DNA from: Campylorhamphus procurvoides
Lineage: Eukaryota; Chordata; Aves; Passeriformes; Dendrocolaptidae
Assembly (NCBI GenBank): GCA_013396655.1
Contig: WBMV01001019.1
Coordinates: 1-64,000, forward strand
Direction of reading: 5' to 3'
DNA: 64,000 nucleotides
A program made the position numbers and the translations under genes. Positions within the stretch are counted from its first letter, which is position 1. Every line of letters starts with the position of its first letter. A model generated the notes under the pieces. The model was not told the DNA's origin and ran no database searches. It saw only the letters and a list, made by a program, of their open reading frames with translations. Below are positions 26,225 through 37,700 of the stretch, piece by piece.

Positions 26225-26646
26225 GATATATGACTCCTCAGCCCCTCATGGTCACAGGGGACCACAGGAATGTCTACACTTTTCCAGCTATAACTCCACA
26301 GCTTTTCCAGAAGGTTTGTTTCTGGGACTGTATGCAATGTAAAAGAGCACTCCCTAGAATCTGCCGAGATGTCTTGTCCAGGGGTTGCTGAGCCTTGGTG
26401 AATATCAGATGCAGGGGTTTTAAAAGATGTGGAGGAAGAGATGGCAATATTAAGCATTAATCTGTTGTAGCTCCTCATTATAGATCTTTATTCCTTATTC
26501 TTCACCTAGAGATCCTTATTTTTCACACTTTGCCTACTATTTCTTTCAGCTGTTATTCCTGTGCCCTTAAACACCGTCTTATTAAAAACAAACAAACACA
26601 CTCCCACATACCAAGAGAAAAAAGAAAAAATCTTGGAAGACCCTTT

Positions 26647-26691
26647 CCATTTTTCTCAATTCCATTTTTCTCAATTCCATTTTTCTCAATT
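26647..26691. repeat. 15-bp tandem repeat, 3 perfect copies
   Basis: The unit CCATTTTTCTCAATT is repeated exactly three times (26647-26661, 26662-26676, 26677-26691). It is identical between copies, so recent or slippage-maintained, and a likely length polymorphism. Confidence 0.97.
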
Positions 26692-26979
26692 TCCTCTTTT
26701 CTGAAGGCCTTGAACAAAGGATCTTTTACCAAAAAGAATGGGGGGCAAACATGGATGAATAATTGTGGATCAACCTCAGTATTAGATCCTTAAAGGGCAT
26801 TTAAATGGGCCGTTCCTCAGCTGTCTTTTTTGAACAGGACATCTTTTCTCTGCAGAAGTTTAGCGTAATATTGCTGTCATATCAATTACCAGATTCCAAT
26901 AGGATGAGACAGCATGTCTGTCCTCAAAAAGACTCATCTTGCCAAAAATAAGGGGATAGATTCATGTCACCTGAAGGCA

Positions 26980-27038
26980 GATATCTACATCTGAGCTATG
27001 ATATCCATATCTGAGCTGTGATATCTGCATCTGCTGTG
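26980..27038. repeat. 20-bp tandem repeat, about 3 copies
   Basis: Units GATATCTACATCTGAGCTAT (26980-26999), GATATCCATATCTGAGCTGT (27000-27019) and a shortened third (27020-27038). The copies differ at a few bases, so it is older than the array at 26647. Confidence 0.93.
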
Positions 27039-27299
27039 ATCTCTTGCAGGATATGCTGCAAATTTTGATAATTTAGGGAGAAAAAAGAGATTAATTCAAA
27101 TTAATATGTGGAAGGACAGTATTCAGTATAGTCATGGATGTGAAGATTTGTTTTACAATGGGAGAGTATAAGACTCTGGTTTGCTCAGCATCAAAAATAA
27201 AAGATAAGAAACAGAGTTTTTCTTTATAAACACTTTCTAGGAATAAATACCAAGAGGTAGAAAAATTGAAAGACAAACCTCAATGAAGAAAAAATTTGT

Positions 27300-27500
27300 G
27301 CAACTGAGACATTTAAGCTAGGAAGTAGGTCTATAGAGATCAGAAGAGTAAGGTTGTGGAACAGACTTGCTATTGGACAGAAAGGACAAATGGGGCTGAA
27401 CTGCTTTTAAGCTGGAGTAGATAAATTTAGATAAATTTAAAACTGGGATTATAACAATGTAGTTGCCTTCAACTGTAGGAGATTGTGATGATTTTGACTA
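27300..27500 (+). mobile_element. Possible ancient CR1/L3-like 3' fragment
   Basis: A faint match, by eye, to the 3' part of old CR1/L3-type LINEs: GTGGAACAGACTTGC (27355-27369) followed by a AAGCTGGAGTAGATAAATT-type segment (about 27410-27430) and a final TTATAACAATGTAGTTGCC-like end (about 27450-27470). This is the order seen just before the LINE 3' end. It is heavily diverged, with no usable reading frame. Confidence 0.35.
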
Positions 27501-30500
27501 TTGGTATGTTCTTAGGAGTGCTAGAGGACAATAGGTTGCAGAACAAACATGGTACAAACATTCTAACTTTTCCTTTCTGACACTGAAAAGAGAAAAGGAA
27601 TGCAGACAGCCAAAACTATTTCCTAAAATAGAAACAAAATTTTTTTCTACGTTTTCTCCCCTCCATCAATATCCTCCCTGGAAAATATTGTATAGCAAAT
27701 TATTTGTATATTCTAATTGAACTGTGTAATCTTCTTTGTGACCATTCACTGGATGTTCAGAAACAAGAGGAATGTTTAGCTAATTATTCTGCTAGACTTT
27801 TGTCCATTAATCATTCTGGTATGTTCTGAAATAAAATGTTATTAAGCCTACATTGTGTCATTTCTGAATATATTTATTTTATTTTCCAACTGTTTTTTAA
27901 GCTTGTGTCCCCTCCTTTCCATATGCTGTCCCTACTTCTGTTCTATTATTGATATGGGTGAAGTATCTTCTGCAGTTTATTTTAATTTCCTAATTCACGT
28001 CTAATGCAATTCAGCCACAGACCTTAGAACCTGAAGCCTAAAAGTCAGGCTGACTTTTAGCAACTCTCATTTGCTCCCTTTCCATATCCAAATTAAATCT
28101 AGACTCTTATGGAAGACCTTACCTAGACTTTACACCTATTTTACACTTTCTTTCTAGTGTAATTCTCTCTCAAACATAATGAAACTCTCAAACTGACTTG
28201 CTGATATCGGTGATGATGTTGATTATGTGACAGTATATTCAGAAGGGAAATTTGTGTTTAAAAGCATAGAAGAAAAAACCATGTGATTCCTCCAGCTTCT
28301 GGCACTGTTGTCACAGCAATATCTGAGAAGTGAACGTTCTATCTTCTGAAATACAGGTGATGCTTCCTCAATTCTTGGTAGAGCAACCTATGCTTACCCT
28401 GTAACATGCACATTACCTTCTGAATTACAGGATGCAATAGAAAAACTTACTGTCATAAGGAGTTGTAGATGGAAACAAGAAGAAAAATATATTTCTTGAA
28501 AATATGCTTTTCAGAATTATACTGTGAAGTTATAAAAAACTAAAACTTTGCACTACTGTATTTAAAAAAGAAGTTGGGATGTTTTCTATTTGCAATCATT
28601 GAAGTTTTTTTTTTGTATTATGGTGTTGGAAATGCATGGTAATATTAATGAAGCCAATGAAATATCTCCAGATGTGGGGAAAGAACTGAGAAAAAAAATT
28701 GTGCCTCTTTGACACACAGGACTTTATTGGAGGTCAGTTTGCAGCTCAGCTATAGAATTCTTGTGGAGGTTGGGCAAAGTCAATCTTTTTGTTAGTTATC
28801 CTGAAAATATTTAGAAACCTAAGGCACGTCAGCTTGCATCTACTGTCTATATTTCATTTACATGTTGCACTCCATTTCATCTACCTAGCTTCATATATAG
28901 AATATATTCTTCCTTACTGAATATGCAAAATAGTGTTTAATGTCAGTTAAATGATCATGCTATAAAAATAAGAGTAATTAAAAATATGAAAATGCCATTA
29001 GTGAATTAGTCTCCTTATTTTTATTTTTTTTAATGGCGATTATCAAAGAAAAAGAATATGAATTTTCACTCTAATACTACTGAAAATATTTCAGACTATA
29101 TATTGTATGGTCCCAAATAATACAAAAGAGTGCAAGGCAAAGACTGTCATGGGTTCTTTAAGTACCATATCTCATTTATCACTTTTCATATAGAGCTTAG
29201 ATGATGAATGGAAATAACACAGAACAACCATTTACAATATTATTCTCTAAAAAAAGGCAGCAATTGAGGCAGGGAAAAGATAGGATTAAAGTGAAAATAA
29301 ACATAAAAATAAAATGTTTCCTTTTGAGGATTACTTGTTTAAAGAAAAAACTTCATATTTTCAGTTAAAGTCCTTTGTACCCAGGCAGCCTTTCTTTCAC
29401 TCAAAGAATGCTTGTTAGTAACAATTTCTTGTTGGTAAAAGTTAACTGTCTTTCCTTTCTGATTTTAAAAGTTTAATTCTTCTATATTAATCCTACTCTT
29501 AATCAGAGAGATTTACCAGGACTGAAGAAGGACACATGTATGTACACAGCAGGGAACAGACAAAAAAATGAAAAAAGAGATGACTCCTATTTATGGTTAA
29601 GGTTTGGAAAGATATAATTAATTCAGATCCCAGATTATTCAAGATTCAAGGAATGGTATTTTGCTTTTCCTATCAGTGCAGATTTTAGCCCTGAAAGGTA
29701 ATATGTTTTTGTCAACAGAAATTCTGGAGCCTTCATTTCTCCTCTTCAAAGGCCTCCCATACCAACTAAAAGCTAACTGCATATCATTCTGGTGCCTCAT
29801 GAAGGAAAAACTCTTGGTTTCTTTGATATGATAGGTGCTGCGAGCCAACCAAAACACAAGTCTGTGCAGTTTAACATTAAGAAACATAAAAAACATAAGA
29901 GACAAATTGTCAGAATGGTGCATGTGAGCAAATATAATGTTAAAGCACTCTGTCAGCAAATGAGGCTTTACATCCGACAATGCAGTCACATATTGATCTG
30001 TGATACAGCGAAAGTGTTGAAAAAGAGCCTCTTTTAATTTACTTTTTTGCAAATTGATTAGTTGTGTAAAATAATGCCTTGTGGGTCAGTTGTTGATTTT
30101 AACATAATCAGGGCACCTGATTCACTGTCCCAGGCTGTGGTCAACCTTACCTGATGGTGACCAGTCTTATAAGCCAGGATGAAAAAGTAAAATTATAGTT
30201 GATGATACTTCCTGTAGAAATATTTCCATTTTATAGGGATTTATGGTTTAGGATTCCTTGAGAAAGACATCTTGAGAGGGTTCCCTTCCATGAAATTTTA
30301 TCAGTCACCTTGAAATCACACAAACTTCTCAGAGCTGTAGCATACTAAGTCAATGAGCAATGTCATCCTTTGTGTGGAAAAGTATCTTTTTTTGTTCAAT
30401 CTTCTAGTCACATTTGGCATCCCCTAGATGTTACACTGAGAGAAATGGTGCACAGATATTCTGTTTTTTATACTCTGTGAGCATACATGATAGTCTTACA

Positions 30501-30590
30501 AGCCTCCACTATTCCCTCATTCCACATTAGGATTTCTTTTTCAGACTGACCAGTCTTTATTTTAGTTCTTCTTTGAAAAGAAACTATCCA

Positions 30591-30624
30591 TCACCTTTGA
30601 TTACCTTTGATCACCTTTGATCAC
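30591..30624. repeat. 10-bp tandem repeat, 3.4 copies
   Basis: TCACCTTTGA, TTACCTTTGA, TCACCTTTGA, then TCAC. One substitution in the second copy. Confidence 0.95.
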
Positions 30625-33600
30625 TGGCTTTCTCTCTGAGTTTCCTAGTGTCTGGCTTTGAATGTTTTTTGAAAAGGTAACAGACCAGTACTTAATGTGC
30701 AAAACATAATTCACAAAAGTAGCATAATTATATTTTAATTTTAATTCAGTGTTTAGAGCTTCTTTTTTACTTAATCTTTGCTCTTCTGTTGAAGTACAGT
30801 GACAGGTTTATTCTGCTTTAGAGTAGGTGTCAACACAATTTTAATTTTCTTTTTCCTACAATTTAATTAATAAGTGAAATGGTGCTTATTTTGTTTTCTT
30901 TGGTTATATACTGTATATGTTAGCACAGATTGAGTTTATTCTACTGTTCATTGCTTTGAGGACAGAAGAGAAGGTTTGAAAGCATAAAAAATACTCTCCT
31001 CAGAATGTGAAAGTTGCATGACACAGCATTGCGGTGTAGTTTTCAAAACAGGAACTCCCCAAGTAGTTCATGTAGGACAGAAAGTCTTTGTTTTTATACA
31101 CTCATCCTGCTTTAATATATGCCGTCTCTATTGGAGGCAGTCACATATGGTGACTCCTCTCTGAATGCTTGTAGTTGCTTTTCTTAACCTGAGCAACACT
31201 GGAACAAACCGTGGTCTTTTCATTTCTGAGAGGATAGCTATCTCAGGATTGGCAGTGGCAGCTGAAGGGTTAATCCCCAATGGACACAGAAAAGGCAAAC
31301 AGTCTGAGTGCTGGTTTGTAAAACGAATTTTCAATGTGTAGCCCACAGACTATCATTGATTGCAGTAAATAAATAAAACCACTCCTGACTTTTATTGTTG
31401 TAGGGAGTAATTATAATTCACAGGGCCAGACCCTTTGTGCCACAGAATGCTTCATTTGTGGTTTGCATGAGCAGATACATTAACTTCTGTAAGCTCTTTT
31501 CATTAGAACGCTATTACTCATTGAGGACTGATCAATATATCATCTATACAACATCTTGAATGTGGATGTCTGGACCCATTGTGGGCTTGCTGATAATGAC
31601 TTCTTTATTCAAGCCAGCTTGTAGGAACAAGGAGATAAAGAAAAGGGAAGAGAATTATAGCATATGCTCATGAAAGTATTCTAAAGGTTATAAACAGAAA
31701 GCAAGAGTAAGGCTACAGGGTAGGGAAAGGGATCATAGAGAAAAAAAACGTTGGAAAGGAACTGAAAGTTGAAAAGGAAAAAAGGTTAGAGTTTCACTGT
31801 ATTTCTTTTTCTGACATTATGCAAAGCAAGCTAAGTTTTAATAAACCTTCTTTTGAAACTAGTCCTCCCCTTTGGGATTATATTGCCCTTTAGGTTTTCA
31901 TATCCTAATACTCTGCTCATCTTGTGAGGCATTTAAGTATTCCCACTGAAAGCAGAGCACCATTTTCCTTCCCCCTTGCAATCTTTTATTTATCTTTTGT
32001 TCTCCTCCTTTCTCTCCTCCCTCCTTCTACTCCAAATAAACTCTCTGGGGCTCAAAGGTTTTATTTCTTTCATTAACTTTTAATTTTTTGCAGTATTAAT
32101 ATTTTGTCCTGTTTCAAGGTTTTCTTATGCTCTTTATAAAATTTTGTATCATTTTACTAAAACTTTAATGTGCAGTGTGACAGATTACAGCTTGATTCAG
32201 GCTCACAGCACTCTCCATATCTGGGATATATTTTGCTGAATGGTAGTAAATTGAAAACTATATACCCACAAAACACTTTATTCATTTATTCTAGCTTTTC
32301 CCTTGCTGCTCTACTTTGGTGTCTGTTTTGCTGCTGACAAAAGAAGTGAAGAATTATAGTCTGTTCTGTAGATTGAAATAGAAATGCCATGCAGCTGAAG
32401 GAAATACAGAAAGGTTTCGAATTTTTTCAAGGATAAGAAAAAAGAAGTTATGAAAGAATGTATAACAAGAAAGCCATGGGGTGGGAAGAAAAAAATGCTT
32501 AACTTTTTCTTTTTTTTTTCCCTGAAAGAAAACAAAATCAGATTGGTCATAAAGCAGATCTCCATCAAGTAAGTATTTTAAGTACAATTCTAACAAAAAG
32601 AGTGTGAAGCAACCCATCATTAGTGATGCATGAAGTTATGTACCTTCATAACACATACAGGAAAATTATAATCTCATGAAATTTATTTCGACAGGTTCAG
32701 CAGCTCAGGAGGACCTTTCAAAGAAGAGTATTTTCAGTGTCAGAAATTCAACATCTGTAACTAAATAAGAAGTTCAGGTAATAAGGTATGACATATCAGA
32801 TTTCAGAAGCTGACTGAAAATGAAAAATTAAAGATCTTTAGCCACATTTTAAGAATTACCTCAGAACAGCAAGCTCATTTTGACTTCAATCCAGTAATCT
32901 AAAGGTGCTAACACAATTCATGCAAGTAGGGACTGGATATACACGCTGCAGACAAAAGATAAAAAGCATTGCAGAATGCTATTAGAATGATTGAAATGTT
33001 GCCCAGTATTGTTTAATAACAGCAGCAGAGATGATCAAAAAAGCTCACTTTATTTTTACATGAGAAAGAGATAAGTACAATTTCTAATAAGCTCAGAGTG
33101 GGAAAAATTTTGTCCCCCTAAAAATTGCTTCTGTCTTCAATATCCAGATTCTTCCATTAGAAAACTCAGTTTCCACTAGAATGGAAGAACTCCATTTTGG
33201 CTTTTGTTCATTCTTCAGGTCAGATCAAATATTGTTATTTGGGGCAGGTAGCAGTAGTTATACCTCTATTTCATCTGCCCCAGTGCTTTATGGAAGTTGC
33301 AGTTCAGGCATTTAATTTGTGCCTCATGATAAACTGTAAGGTTGCAGCATGGAATTCATAGGAGAGACTTAATCTGCCCCAGCTCAAACTTTCCCAGAAC
33401 AGGAGAAAATACAGTTAAATGAAGAAATCTGTACAGATGAAACTTCAATTTGGTAATCTGTATGTTTGTTTTGATCAAATGAAGTAAAGGGAAGATCCCA
33501 ATGAAAAGAAAAGAAAAAAAAGAAAACAAGAAAAAGAAAGAAAAGCAAAATCGTGGAAAGCAAAGGTAAAATCAGAAAACTAAGTTAGCACCTCAAATTC

Positions 33601-34340
33601 TAGCTAGAAATCACTGCAGGTGGCTGGACAGACCAGAGTAATGCCTGCTCAGTTTTTATCAGACCCCAGACACAGTCAGTCAGGTGTGACTTGCCCTGGA
33701 AAAGGCTCTGCAGCACCTGTACTGGTGCAGGGCTCATGGAGTACGATTAATAGTCCAGAGTTTCCTGCTCAGGGTCCATAAACAGCATGTGGAGAGAATT
33801 AAAACGCAGCCCTAGCATGCAACACAGCACACCCTTCACTTACTGTGCACTCTAGCTGTTTAACCTTGGTGCCACTATGTCTCTGCAACTTGCCATTCTT
33901 GCCTGTCTGTCCCACTCTAATAAAGGCAGAATGCAAGACTGCACTTCAGCTTATTTTGTCAGGTTTCATAATCCATTCCACAATGTGTCAGTCCTTCTAA
34001 AACTTAAATATGGAGATGCCTCAGACTGCTTTATGCATAATGTGCCTCTAGACTCCAGGATGATGTCTCTGATTCTATGATTATTCCAGTAAATTTATCC
34101 TACTTGTTCATAATTAGTTGTGCTGCCGAAGGAAGTTCAGTCATATGTTAACAAACCAGTTTGTTTTGTACTTTGTTTCTGCTTTCTCCTGCTTCTGCCA
34201 GACCTCCCAAACCTTTCTTAGTGTGCTTCATATTGCTATTGTACTTTTTCACTGTGCAGGTATGAAGGAATTCTCCTCTTGCATGGGCTTCTCCTATGGT
34301 ATTTTTCCAGGGTGGGCTGTTTCAGCAGTGTTATGTAAAG

Positions 34341-34380
34341 CAGTCCCAAGCAACTGGGACTAGTCCCAGTCAACTGGGAC
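34341..34380. repeat. Duplicated 20-bp hairpin unit
   Basis: Two adjacent 20-bp units, CAGTCCCAAGCAACTGGGAC and TAGTCCCAGTCAACTGGGAC. Each can fold on itself. The second has perfect 8-bp arms (GTCCCAGT / ACTGGGAC) around two bases; the first has 6-bp arms (GTCCCA / TGGGAC). Confidence 0.95.
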
Positions 34381-35789
34381 AATCCATTATAGGTGCTTCA
34401 TTGAGCCCAGAAGTGTTTGGGCTTCTAAATGTGTAACAGGACTTGCTTTAAATTCCCTTCTAGCCTGCCTTGGAGCTGGGGACCAGAATGTCTCTTCTCA
34501 TTAGCCCAGCAGGAGTAGCGGTCACACTGAGTGCTCAATCCCTAGCATTTGACTGATCCCAAAACCATTTCCCTGCAACCACCAGAAGCTAAACAGCTAA
34601 AATCTCTGCCCTCTGCTATTTCTTCACTGGTGAGCACCCTTTGGTAACTGTATTTCTTACTACTGTACAGCTTTTCTTAGCTTTGATAGTCCTGAATAGC
34701 CTTCATAAACAGGGGCCTGCAATTAGTTTCTTTGCATACCCTGTGTTCCATCTGGTACAAAGGAGAAATTCAAACCTCCTATCTTCAAATTCTTCTCTGT
34801 TTTCTGCACATTTCAGTGTTTTCCTGTTGCTTATTCCTTATCACAATATGATCAAAACACTTTTTTATACAGTGTTTAGCTTTAGGAACAACTTAAACTT
34901 CTCTGCCTCACAAGCTTCCCTTCTTTTTACAACTCAAGAATTAAATAAAGTGCAAAAAGTTAAATATGTTATGTTTTGTACACTTTTCCTATTGCTCAGG
35001 TTTGTCAATATTCTCAGTTATTGTTAGACATTATCTTTGCACACTTTTTTTTTTCTCTGCTCAGAGCAATACAGCTTCTGCTTTGTATAGAGTTCTTCCA
35101 AGTGATTTCAGAGGAAGTTTGTATTAAATATACTACATAAAATCAATTGCATCCCAATATAAGGAAAAGAAATATATACTTAAATCTTTCACTAAAAAAA
35201 GGTCTAAAATAGCTTTTAAAAAATTACTGTAGAGTAGCTATTGATGGTTCAGTCACAGAATTGTTTTTTTCCAGAGGCTTATGTTGAATTCATTTTATTC
35301 AATAAATAACAGCTTAGTTTTCACCAAGGGAATAAGCTCCTTACATAAAAAAAAATTTAGTTGAGAGGTTGTGAATATTTAAAGATAAGCACAAAATTTG
35401 TAATAATCGGAATAAATTGGAAAATCTGATATGGAATCCCTTTTATTTTTCAGGTAGCGATGTTTTGCACCTAGGTGGGCATTACCAGCTGTGCAAGCAC
35501 TTAACACAGAGGAGCTGGCTTTTGCATGGGAAATGCTGTGAGGGACACTGAAAACATAGCATAAGGGAACAGTACCATGGGGTTGCAAGGACCATATTGA
35601 GCGAAAGCAAATAAAATCAGAACTGCAAGATACATGAAATGATCATTTTACTTTTTTTTTTTTGAAAATATAAGGTCCTGAGCCTTGTGTTCATCTTTGG
35701 ACACTACACTGAAGAAAGATGAAGGTCAGTTACAGTAAGTGGAAAGGACAAAGACAAAAATAATGAGGTAAGAAAACAAGCTAAAAAGG

Positions 35790-36025
35790 GACAGCTGAAG
35801 CAATCAGGGTTATTCAAGCTGAAGAAGAGAAGATGAGGGGGAAAAGGCAATAATGTGATGAGATATGCAAAACGGTGGTGCAAAGAGAAGAGGACAAACT
35901 GTTTTTCAGGTTGATGGTACAAATGAAAATGGGTTTATACTACAGAAAGAATGTTCCAGAGCATCATCCCTGTTTCCCAGCATGACAGGAAAGCCTGGAA
36001 AAGATTTGTTGGAGGTTATGGTTAT
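35790..36025 (+). mobile_element. Possible ancient CR1/L3-like LINE fragment
   Basis: Faint similarity by eye to the end of a CR1-type reverse transcriptase frame: GGTTATTCAAGCTGAAGAAG (35809-35828) corresponds to the [17 protein letters not shown] segment; further on, a ATGAAAATGGGTTTATACTA-like stretch (about 35925-35942) corresponds to the GNGLKL-coding segment; the end near 36010-36020 resembles the pre-tail segment. It is very diverged and no frame survives. Confidence 0.4.
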
Positions 36026-37676
36026 GCATAGATCTGTATAAAAGATGGATCTAGACGCGCTCTGCTATTCCAGTCTCTGCAGCAAGGAAACCAGCCCTAT
36101 CAATATCATTGCTACAGCTGCAATACAGCTAACCTGTTCTGGGGTATCTCCCTGTAACCCCAGGCTGACTATTCTAGATCTTCATTACACTTCCCTTTAG
36201 ATGCAATTCTTAATGTCTTTCTGTTATAGGTGATTAAAAAAAGAAGAAATTTTCTGTATTTTGCAAGCAGCAATCCTTATCCACCCCAGGAAAATATTGC
36301 TGTTTCGCCTTACATGGGGTTCCTTAAAAATAGAAGATAGAGTGGTCGCAGATACTACCATGGATAAGGAGCTGATAGGGAGCTGACCTGTAGATACCTG
36401 AGGTTCTTCCAACCCACTTGATTACTTTTTCTGGATTTGCCAGCAATACACCTGTATGATTGGAGAAGAGGTTACTAAAGACAGAGGAACCTGGGAATAC
36501 AAATAGTGGTTTGAAGCTCAAATAACTGAAGGCAAACTACCTGGCAAGTATGTGTGCAGGATCCTGGGTGAGCTTGGGCAGCCTGTGCTGACACACAAGC
36601 TGCTTTGAGAAACATGTTTCTGGGTTTCCCAAGTTGCCTCTGCATGAATTGCACACATTCCCTTGGTATGAAGATCCTGCAATCCAAAGAGCTGTCTTGG
36701 CTATACAGACCCTGCTCTGCTTATTGTGACTTTCAGTGTGAGAACTGTACTCTCTATGAATTCTTTCTGTATTTGATCCAGAAGAATTTTCATATGAAAT
36801 AATATTGTTCTGTGAAATTAAAAAAAAAAATTGAAAACTGTGTTAACTTTACTTGTCCTTAACTTCTTTTTGGGTGTCCTGTGAGTCCCAGGACCATGTT
36901 TTTTAGAAGAATGACATCAGCTGAAATGATCTGTCAGTGTGCTTATTGAACCAGATGAGTGAATCTCGCGTGTCCTGAGGCCCTGATGAAGTTCACTATT
37001 TGGTACTCTACTGGTGAAATTCACTGTCATATCCTGGTGAGCAGCTTTATGTATATCAAGTTTCATCTTCCAATCAGTATTTGAAGTATATGAAATGTGC
37101 ATTCATGCATTTAGTATGGACCCTTATGACTACATGAGAATATGTCCTAGAAGATCGTGTGGAATGTGAAAGGAAGATGAGTGATGTACCTCTGTCAGTA
37201 CTGCCAAACATGCAATTTGAGATTGCTATGGTGGAGTGGTGGAGGCTTTTCTGGTTAACCTCCAATTTTTGTCGGGTGTGGTTTGTGCAATATGTATAGT
37301 ATATGGGTATATCTCAGCATCCAAACTGGAAAAAATTATGCTCATGTGTAACTTTCTTTACTTTGTACATAAAAAGCTTTGATGACTGTTCAGGTGGATA
37401 AACTATTTTCCTGAGTGCTTGAGGTATTAGAACCTCAGTTATTATCATTCTTTGGAAAATGAAACAAGGCCACAAACAGGTATTGTATGAATTAAAAATG
37501 AAGCAAAATGAAAAAGTAAATAAGTCAGGAAAAATAATTAGCTGACATACGTTAATTTTTAAAAAATACTTGTTTGTGGAACAAAGGGTAATTAAACCCT
37601 TAGTGAGCATATGGTATGCAAATACTAATGCAGTTTATTAGTATGTATTCAGCAGAATATTTGGGCAGATCATTCA

Positions 37677-37700
37677 CATATACATATACATATACATATA
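37677..37700. repeat. (CATATA)4 microsatellite
   Basis: Four perfect copies of the hexamer CATATA. Confidence 0.95.

Noticed and set aside
34641..35027. A 128-codon Leu/Phe/Ser-rich frame as a possible membrane protein
   Set aside because: T-rich sequence gives such frames by chance; no family match, promoter or neighbouring exon signal recognised.
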